Position numbers and translations under genes: made by a program
Shown: positions 57,241 to 64,000 of the stretch, piece after piece
Numbering within the stretch: the first letter of the stretch is position 1
How the letters are laid out: each line of letters starts with the position of its first letter
The notes under the pieces: generated by a model
Seen by the model: the letters and a program-made list of their open reading frames with translations, nothing else
Told to the model about the DNA's origin: nothing
Database searches by the model: none
NCBI GenBank assembly: GCA_020466095.1
Contig: CM035807.1
Location: forward strand, 65,950,296 to 66,014,295
Length of the DNA stretch: 64,000 nucleotides
From: Chlorops oryzae
Lineage: Eukaryota > Arthropoda > Insecta > Diptera > Chloropidae
Direction: 5' to 3'

Positions 57241-58486
57241 ATCATTCGAAATTTTTTCTAAAATTTCGGTTTAATGCATAAGACAACGAAAACATACGAA
57301 TGCTTTTACAGTAAGATAGATTAAAGAAATTCTGGATTAAAACAAAACTCGATAAAAGAAAATGGGTTAAAATTAAACTTCTAGCCTTTGCAGTGACTTT
57401 AGTTGGAGGCAATCTTTGGGAAACAAGCGTTTTTTCTACAAAAATCGACTTAATTAATGTTTTAATCTTCCGTTTAACATGAAATTTGCTTAAACGGTTT
57501 TGAAAGCTTAGCCTATCTATGTTAATGCTAAAAGCACTACGAATTTTGCAATTATGAATGTTAGGCATAAATGCAAATTCAAAAATGATTAAAATGTTTT
57601 GATAGTTCAAAGCTTTACTATCCGTAAGTCTCGTTTGTAGAAAAGTCATAAATTTACATTATTGATCGTTTTTGAGCTGTAAGAATAGAAGAAAAATCGC
57701 ACTTATTCAAAAAGATTGAATTATTCAAACTTAATATAGTTCCGTTAACTTATTAATACCGACTAATTAAAATCTGAATATCATTCTCATTAATTTATTC
57801 AAGTAAACAACGTTGCATTATATACAAAATATTTCTAAGCAATCCACAGCGTTTATGGAACAGATTGAATTAAGTTAATGAAAAGATTACAACTAAGAAT
57901 TAACGAACGCTAAGTTAAATTTGAAAATAAGTTCTTTATATGCGATTTCACTACTCCATCTAATTTATGACTATAGTCATTGTAGAGCAATCTACAGATG
58001 AGCAACTAAGACAGTGCACAATGAATTCTGAAGCATTAGTTATATATATACGTCTCATCAGTCTGATATAAATGCTAAAAATTGTTAAAATGACTCCATT
58101 ATACATTATAGAGCTAATAATATTAAAGCAAATTTACGCCTATATAATTTAACATTTAATGCATATCAAAAATATGTGTACAAACTAGGTATTTTACATA
58201 TTGTACCTTCAAAGGCATAACAATGAAAATTCTTTTAATACACACGCATCTACGTATAAAAAGTTTTCAGTTCGCTTTGTCCACAAAGCACAGTCGCACA
58301 AAAGTCATTCCTGTACGCAAGCGCGAACAAAGCCAACAGAAGCGAAGGGGTAAAAGGCCCCCGAAATAGATAGTAATCTCCTCAAAAGATATAAAATAGG
58401 AATAAATTTTTAAAAAGACAACTTTTATCCAATAAAAATAAGTATATCACATACTTTCTAGTAAATCATAACAAAAATAATATGAT
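57241..58486. other. AT-rich non-coding DNA
   Basis: No supported gene. A 135-codon minus-strand frame (57649-57242) has AT-rich codon use and no recognised motif and was not accepted. Confidence 0.4.
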
Positions 58487-60240
58487 TGTCCGTTACGCAG
58501 CTAAATCCCACCAGCGGCGATAAGACGCGAAAAAGGAGGGCAGCACTTCAAGCCCAGCTGCTCGCCCTTTTTCCCGCCGGGCTTGACTGGCAACACCAGT
58601 CAGGTTTAAAATTCATTCCAAATTTTACAACCGTTGAGTGCACCACGCGTCCGCGTAATTCTTGCAAACCGTTCCGCAAATGATTTAATCGTCTTTCCGT
58701 TTTTCAAAAACTATCAATTGTAGTGCAGTGTGTTGAGTGCTGACCGCGTTCGCGACGATTTAAAACTTTTCCGCGACCGATTTTCGTTAAAAAAAACCAA
58801 ACGATGCTCCGAGTCCTCATCAACGATAGTAGCAGCCTCATCCGAATCAACAGCAGCAGCGTCAACATCGTCAACTGGGTCAACAGCAGCAGCATCAACA
58901 TCTTCGAAATCATCAGCCGCCGCCGCAATCTCTGGTACGTGGTTGATTATTACTCTTTTGTTTAATTTTCATTGATTTCCTTTTGCTCCTTTCGGTCGAA
59001 AGACCAATACCTCCTTGCGGACACAAACATTGGCGATCCTGCCAGGAGTCCTGGCTTCTGGGAGAAAATTCCATCCAAGAGCCCATTCCAGTGCAGGAGT
59101 TGTGAGCTTTCCAGTGCCCTTCAAAGTTCTAGCGGACATTGGAAGTGCAGTGCTTGAATGGTTTTTCTCATTCAAACTAAAGTGCCTGTCTCGCTATCTC
59201 GTGGCAAGGGGAAACCAAATGGTGAGCGGCAGCGGAGTAACCATCGCGTGTATTTGCGTTGCTTTATGTCTACAGTTGATAGGCCTTACGTCTTTTTGAA
59301 CGCAAGCAAAGAGGAGACAAAGAAAAAAAGACGACAAGCACGTTGGTCAGTTATACTCCAGCGCTGCTACCGTTTGTCTTTTCGGTCGCTGTTTCGATTT
59401 AAATTCGCAGCTGGCGTGTGAAGCAAGGCGGATTTTTCTCGCATGCGATTTCTTCACTTAGAAGAATTTGAATTATTGAATACACGAGACGAAAAATATT
59501 GGTTGGTTGCACTGGCTAGCCTTTGAAAATAAATAAAATATTGGCAACTCAATTTGGACTACTTGTTTTATTTGCGTATTTGCTAAATTGATTGGTATAC
59601 TAGCTAACCAATTGAAATAAAGTCTAAACCATTTTCATGCTTCATGGACATGCTCCCGCGGTCTCACCGAAAGATGCTTTTCCTCCGTCCTTCCAGACCC
59701 CCGGCCCGTCGACGACAAGCTCCGCTGTTGCATCATCGGCGACATCAGCGTCCCCAATGGGAGCCTCGAGTTCCTCCCATCAAACCAACGCACATGTGGC
59801 TGACATCCACACTTAGTTCCTATTGCCTACCGCCCTCGCGCACATTCTCCATCAGGACGAGTGATTCACTGTGAGATTGCTCCTGGATCAGGGATCTCAA
59901 CGAACCCTTATAACGGAGCGCATGCAACTGCAGCTCAAACTGCCCACTCACGCCATAATTTGTATAATGTGTGGCATGGGAGGGCAGTCGTCACAAACGG
60001 CGAAAAGGGAATGCGCGCTCACTTTGGCATCCCCGCGTTCCGTATTCCAAGAAGAAGTGGCGGCCGTCGTGCTGCCAAAATTAACGAATTGGCTTCCGTC
60101 ATCACGAGCAGGATATGTAGACTCCACAGAATTAGCTTCTCTTGAGTTGGCCGATCCACACTTCATGGATCCGGGGAGCCGACCTCAACGGGCTCAATCG
60201 GGCTTGACCGACTTTAGCTTTCTTACTTGTTTTGTTATTA
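58487..60240 (+). mobile_element. Decayed BEL/Pao 5' fragment
   Basis: A probable LTR (58487-59029) starts TGTCCGTTACGC and ends ACACAAACA, and is followed by TTGGCGATCCTGCC, a primer-site-like sequence placed as in the other two BEL/Pao elements. The following 600 bp (59030-59640) has no clear gag. From 59641 a frame begins HGHAPAVSPKDAFPPSFQTP, corresponding to the linker just after the Gag zinc fingers. The protease-like region VRLLLDQGSQRTLITERMQL follows, and the match ends near 60200. Downstream pol and the 3' LTR are absent. Confidence 0.65.
59641..60233 (+). pseudogene. BEL/Pao gag-linker and aspartic-protease-like fragment
   Basis: A Pro/Ser-rich linker is followed by LLPTALAHILHQDE, then a stop, then LLLDQGSQRTLITERMQLQL, the BEL/Pao protease start (here DQG rather than DSG). 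EEVAAVVLPKLTNWLPSS and LASLELADPHFMDPG complete the conserved block. At least two stops lie in the first part. The 124-codon open frame 59871-60245 contains most of it. Confidence 0.75.
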
Positions 60241-60780
60241 GATAATGTAAATGTATGTTTTTATTTATATATATTATTTTTTATAACTTAAATTATTTAT
60301 TTTTTTTCTTTATTGTTGCAAAATTCGCATACAAACAAAGTGCTTAAATGCTGCAAACAAATTGGCCGTTTACATGAAGAGCACATGTAAAGAGTGCGTC
60401 TTCTGCGCTCATTTTGCTACTCTCGAAAAGTGGTTTTTATTGCTGTTCTACACAACGGAACTGGACGAAATTTTACTCACACGTAGTTAAATATATTTCC
60501 TTCATGACAGGTAGTTGAAATCCTGAAGAAATAACCACCAAATATTAATAAATTGCAAAAAAATCCTACTGGCCACACCTGTACCTGGGTATACGTTCTC
60601 GTAGTAAAAGTTGGGTATAAAGGCTAGGGTTAACCTAGGTCTGCGCTCTGCAGACGCTGGTGTGTTCTTTGGGAACGGTGTCATGGGCCTGCTGACGCAT
60701 GCTGACCTGTGCAGATGTACTTCCGGGTATCTTGGTCGTTTTGTGCCATGACCAATATCCGATTCAGCATATTCGGTGAT
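60241..60780. other. Non-coding stretch, perhaps part of the LTR to its right
   Basis: AT-rich at first, then mixed composition. No protein or RNA recognised. The LTR starting at 60927 on the minus strand may extend into this stretch. Confidence 0.35.
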
Positions 60781-60941
60781 TCTGCGTCAGTCACCTATGA
60801 CGCATCGTTGTACTTGGCACGCTTGTACGGTGGTGCGAAATGCCAGCTTGCGATTTTGGCCGTCTGCCGTCGCTAGCGGTATTGCGTAAGCTACAAGATG
60901 AGCTGCTCTGCTGTTTGACTCATAACATCCCTCCCCCCTTT
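60500..60941 (-). mobile_element. Gypsy-type LTR with polypurine tract, minus strand
   Basis: Read on the minus strand, the tract AAAGGGGGGAGGGA (60941-60928) is followed at once by TGTTATGAGTC, the same junction style as at 4996 and 43189. The LTR therefore starts at 60927 and runs leftwards; its far end is not clear and 60500 is only a guess. The internal region of the element would lie to the right. Confidence 0.55.
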
Positions 60942-61047
60942 GAAGACGATTCCACGTTTTGGCATTCAAATTAACGGTGGAAGGGAAGGGAATGTTTGTC
61001 ATTGCTCAAAAGGGATTGCCTCAGGAACCATCTTTGTATTTTTTTTT

Positions 61048-61122
61048 TCGGCGAAGACAGCGTAATGGGTAAGCAGACGACCAGAAATCGAGAGGTTCGT
61101 GGTTCAAACCCAGCGGGTAGAT
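61048..61122 (+). mobile_element. tRNA-like SINE head (pol III promoter)
   Basis: An A-box-like AGCGTAATGGGT (61060-61071) and a B box GGTTCAAACCC (61101-61111) are spaced about 40 bp apart, with tRNA-like context (CCAGAAATCGAGAGGTTCG). The sequence does not fold as a complete tRNA gene, so a SINE or tRNA-derived repeat is more likely. Its 3' end was not defined. Confidence 0.5.
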
Positions 61123-61733
61123 TTAAAAACTATGTTATATGCAGTGGAGCCGTTTTTGTATTTCGAGCCATCGGTTATAAGAGGATTGGCGACAGGAAAA
61201 ACTTGTTGATTTGGTCCCAAAATTTAACATGATTTTGACGTTTTCTTGTTGTTGGTTCTCAGCTTCTGGTAGATGCTTGTGGTTGCATTGTTGTTGCGTG
61301 CATCCATCAGCATGGTCAGCATTCCAACGATGTCATCTGTGTCATTCTAGGTACCATAGATTCGTATGAGACAGTTGGGGTGTATATTTTTATTTATTAT
61401 TATTTTTTTTTTCTCATACTAGTTCTTTTTAATGTTTTTTTTTGTGTATATATATTTTTTAATTGTGGATTTCTCATGTTTTATTTTTTGTTTATTTATT
61501 TAATTTTTTTTCATTTATTTGTTTTTTTTTTGTTTTTTTTTCATATTAAATATTTTCTTTGCTTCCAACTGTCTCCCACCTGTAATTTACAAAATCTGGA
61601 ACTACAAATTATCTTAAAAGTCTATTTTTAGTTATCCAGGTTTAACCTACTAATTTTTTATTCTTCTTAAGACTACTTTGTTATCAAAATTTGAGTTTTT
61701 TTGTTGTTGTCATTTTAAGTTAAATTTTATTTA
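61123..61733. other. Mixed then T-rich low-complexity DNA left of mariner
   Basis: From 61380 to 61640 the plus strand is extremely T-rich. The same texture resumes right of the mariner (63022-63510), showing that the mariner landed inside one T-rich block. Confidence 0.5.
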
Positions 61734-63019
61734 ACAGGTTGGCTGATAAGTCCCCGGTCTAACAAAGAAAAACACATTTTTTTTGTCAAAATTCGTTTTT
61801 ATTATTCAACATTGTTCCCTTCAAGAGCGATACAACGATTATAACGACCTTCCAATTTTTTGATACCATTTTGGTAGTACTCCTTCGGTTTTGCCTCAAA
61901 ATAGGCCTCAGTTTCGGCGATAACCTCTTCATTGCAGCCAAATTTTTTCCCTGCGAGCATCCTTTTGAGGTCTGAGAACAAGAAAAAGTCGCTGGGGGCC
62001 AGATCTGGAGAATACGGTGGGTGGGGAAGCAATTCGAAGCCTAATTCATGAATTTTTGCCATCGTTCTCAATGACTTGTGGCACGGTGCGTTGTCTTGGT
62101 GGAACAACACTTTTTTCTTCTTCATATGGGGCCGTTTTGCCGCGATTTCGACCTTCAAACGCTCCAATAACGACATATAATAGTCACTGTTGATGGTTTT
62201 TCCCTTCTCAAGATAATCGATAAAAATTATTCCATGCCCATCCCAAAAAACTTACTTTGCCAGCGGACTTTTGAGTCTTTCCACGCTTCGGAGACGGTTC
62301 ACCGATCGCTGTCCACTCAGCCGACTGTCGATTGGACTCAGGAGTGTAGTGATAGAGCCATGTTTCATCCATTGTCACATATCGACGCAAAAACTCGGGT
62401 GTATTGCGAGTTAACAGCTGCAAACACCGCTCAGAATCATCAACACGTTGTTGTTTTTGGTCAAATATGAGCTCGCGCGGCACCCATTTTGCACAGAGCT
62501 TTTTCATATCCAAATATTGATGAATGATATGACCAACACGTTCCTTTGATATCTTTAAGGCCTCTGCTATCTCGAACAAATTCATTCTACCGTCATTCAA
62601 AATCATTTTGTGAATTTTTTTGATGTTTTCGTCGGTAACCACCTCTTTCGGGCGTCCACTGCGTTCACCGTCCTCCGTGCTCATTTCACCACGCTTGAAT
62701 TTTGCATACCAATCAATTATTGTTGATTTTCCTGGGGCAGAGTCCGGAAACTCATTATCAAGCCAAGTTTTTGCTTCCACTGTATTTTTTCCCTTCAGAA
62801 AACAGTATTTTATCAAAACACGAAATTCCTTTTTTTCCATTTTTTTCACAATAACAAAAGTTGCTTCACAAAAGACGCTCTATCTCACAAACTAATTGAC
62901 TTACAGACGTCAAATTTTGACACGAATCATTTGAAGGTTGCCACTATATAAAAATAATATGCATTTAATACTAGCGACGCCATCTATGTGTCAGACCGGG
63001 GACTTATAAGCCAACCTGT
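61734..63019 (-). mobile_element. Himar1-like mariner (irritans subfamily), nearly full length
   Basis: 1286 bp bounded by inverted repeats ACAGGTTGGCTGATAAGTCC (left) and ACAGGTTGGCTTATAAGTCC (right, other strand), with TA on both sides (61732-61733, 63020-63021). I recall Himar1 as 1287 bp with this terminal repeat. The element contains one transposase gene on the minus strand. It looks young: both ends are complete and only one frame-disrupting region is seen. Confidence 0.95.
61802..62849 (-). pseudogene. Mariner transposase, D,D34D type, one frame-disrupting deletion
   Basis: A cut-and-paste transposase acting at TA sites. The first part (62849-62208) holds the helix-turn-helix DNA-binding region (KEFRVLIKYCFLKGKNTVEA, HKMILNDGRMNLFEIAEALK, HIIHQYLDMKKLCAKWVPRE) and the first catalytic Asp in VTMDETWLYHY. 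The second part (62176-61802) has the second Asp in LFHQDNAPCH, the third in HPPYSPDLAPSDFFLFSD, and the C-terminus KLEGRYNRCIALEGNNVE. The halves are in different frames. Compared with the Himar1 protein as I remember it, roughly 8 bp is missing near 62255, between GKV and the following F-W region. Otherwise the domains appear complete. Confidence 0.93.
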
Positions 63020-63021
63020 TA

Positions 63022-63560
63022 TTTATTTTTTTTTTTTATTTATCTTTCGATATTTTAGAAATCTCTGGGTTTTTTCTTTTCTTGAAATATTCTACTTTTT
63101 TTTAATATGTTTAATTAAATCTCAGGATATTTTTCTATGCAATTCCATTAAAGTGCTCAAAAGATATTATTCTACCATTATTTATAGCTATATTTTGTTT
63201 TCTTTATAAGTGTTGTTTTTTCCCAGTAGGCAAAATACATAAATTCAGATACATATATTTTACTTTTTTTTATAATTCTTTTAAAATTGTAGTTTTTCTT
63301 TTTAATTGTGAAGTGCAGAAGTAGGGAATTTCTCCCTTTTTATTTTGTTTTTTTTGTTTCTAATGTGAAGTGAAATGTAACAATTTTCTTATTTTTTTTT
63401 TATTATTATTATTTTTTTTTTAATTTGTATATTTCCAATTTTTCTCTTTTTAATTTTTTTTCTTTTTGTTTTTTTCTTAACAATCACTCTTCCCCTCTTC
63501 TTAGTTTGGAATCTAAATTGAACTTAGGAATTTGAACACTTTCAATTGAGTTTCCAAATT
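63022..63560. other. T-rich low-complexity block right of mariner
   Basis: Long T-runs with interspersed A/G; no gene. On the minus strand it is A-rich, which may be the untranslated part of the element carrying the reading frame at the right edge. Confidence 0.45.
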
Positions 63561-63688
63561 TAGAAGAGAAATTTTACGTCTGGTATCCATCGTTAGACCT
63601 CATTGGTCTTCCTGAAAAGAAAAAGAAAACATAAAATTATTCCCTACCTGTGCTACAACTATTCTCGTGTCCCTGCCTTTATTTCATC

Positions 63689-64000
63689 TCAAATTTTGCT
63701 ATATAATTCTCTCCCCCTCCTGTCCTTCCTAAGTCTAAATCGTCCATTACTTACTACAGCTGCTCTTTTAAGGTATGTTCCTGGTGTCCAATCGCGCCTA
63801 ACTCCTTCCCAAGCGGCATTAATATTATTTTTATCGTTGTCTGGGTTTTTAGACTCTGCATTTCGCTCTGGTACCCATGACATGGCGATTTCCGCCAGAA
63901 ATTTTCTTGTGTATCTGCAGTTTGATATTGAGAAATTTGCATGTTGGGGTTGGAAAGTATCACCCTGGTCTAATACTTTTATGAAATTATTAAAGAACTT
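63689..64000 (-). CDS. Unidentified minus-strand reading frame, open to the right edge
   Basis: The frame is open from position 64000 to a stop at 63691-63689 (about 103 codons), so this is the C-terminus of a longer protein or exon. The sequence has normal complexity: FFNNFIKVLDQGDTFQPQHA, NCRYTRKFLAEIAMSWVPER, INAAWEGVRRDWTPGTYLKR and RFRLRKDRRGRELYSKI. The basic, Arg-rich C-terminus and aromatic residues suggest a nucleic-acid-binding protein of an element or virus-derived sequence, but I do not recognise the family. It could belong to the minus-strand LTR element whose LTR begins at 60927. Confidence 0.45.
   Translation of the reverse strand, partial: KFFNNFIKVLDQGDTFQPQHANFSISNCRYTRKFLAEIAMSWVPERNAESKNPDNDKNNINAAWEGVRRDWTPGTYLKRAAVVSNGRFRLRKDRRGRELYSKI

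Noticed and set aside
57242..57649. 135-codon minus-strand frame
   Set aside because: AT-rich codon use, many Phe/Leu/Asn/Lys, no motif, no neighbours; consistent with chance in AT-rich DNA.
58730..58975. Ser/Ala/Thr-rich 81-codon frame
   Set aside because: Encoded by AGC/GCA-type simple repeats inside a probable LTR; no support as a gene.
61060..61111. Functional tRNA gene
   Set aside because: A and B boxes are present but stems and acceptor ends do not complete a tRNA; a SINE head is more likely.
61380..61631. 83-codon Phe/Tyr-rich frame resembling a membrane protein
   Set aside because: Produced by T-rich low-complexity DNA.

Overview
This is AT-rich, repeat-laden nuclear DNA from a higher dipteran fly. 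The Mtr4 exon structure, a fly-type ND-B17 exon, DRE (TATCGATA) promoter motifs, a Himar1-like mariner, a hobo-type hAT element and jockey, BEL/Pao and gypsy families all fit. A tephritid-like fly is my inference; the species cannot be read from the window.

Only two host genes are supported. Mtr4 (exosome-associated DExH RNA helicase, + strand) has four coding exons, 49955-50037, 52587-53518, 53581-54061 and 54126-55707. They give an uninterrupted 1025-codon frame across three GT-AG introns. Head-to-head with it, on the minus strand at 45523-45762, is the first coding exon of a complex I subunit resembling ND-B17/NDUFB6. Its downstream exon was not found. DRE-type motifs sit in front of both genes.

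Most of the rest is transposable elements. From left to right: a jockey-like LINE (minus) broken by a hobo-type hAT MITE; a gypsy-type LTR carrying another hAT MITE; a BEL/Pao 3' fragment (integrase plus a downstream zinc-finger ORF) and a probable LTR; a tRNA-derived SINE; a 5'-truncated jockey copy; dispersed repeats; and a mariner relic.

The centre (18508-45173) is a Russian-doll nest. One I-superfamily-like LINE with a 16-bp target duplication was hit successively by a BEL/Pao element with an env-like gene, a second internally deleted BEL/Pao element, two related MITEs, and an errantivirus-like gypsy element that itself carries a PIF/Harbinger-like and a piggyBac-like MITE. Several insertions are closed by matching target-site duplications, and the LINE reading frame resumes after them, so the order of events can be reconstructed.

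To the right of Mtr4 are AT-rich non-coding DNA, a decayed BEL/Pao 5' fragment, a minus-strand gypsy-type LTR, a SINE-like tRNA promoter, a nearly full-length 1286-bp Himar1-like mariner with one frameshift region, and an unidentified minus-strand reading frame that runs off the right edge. No CRISPR, rRNA or functional tRNA gene was recognised.
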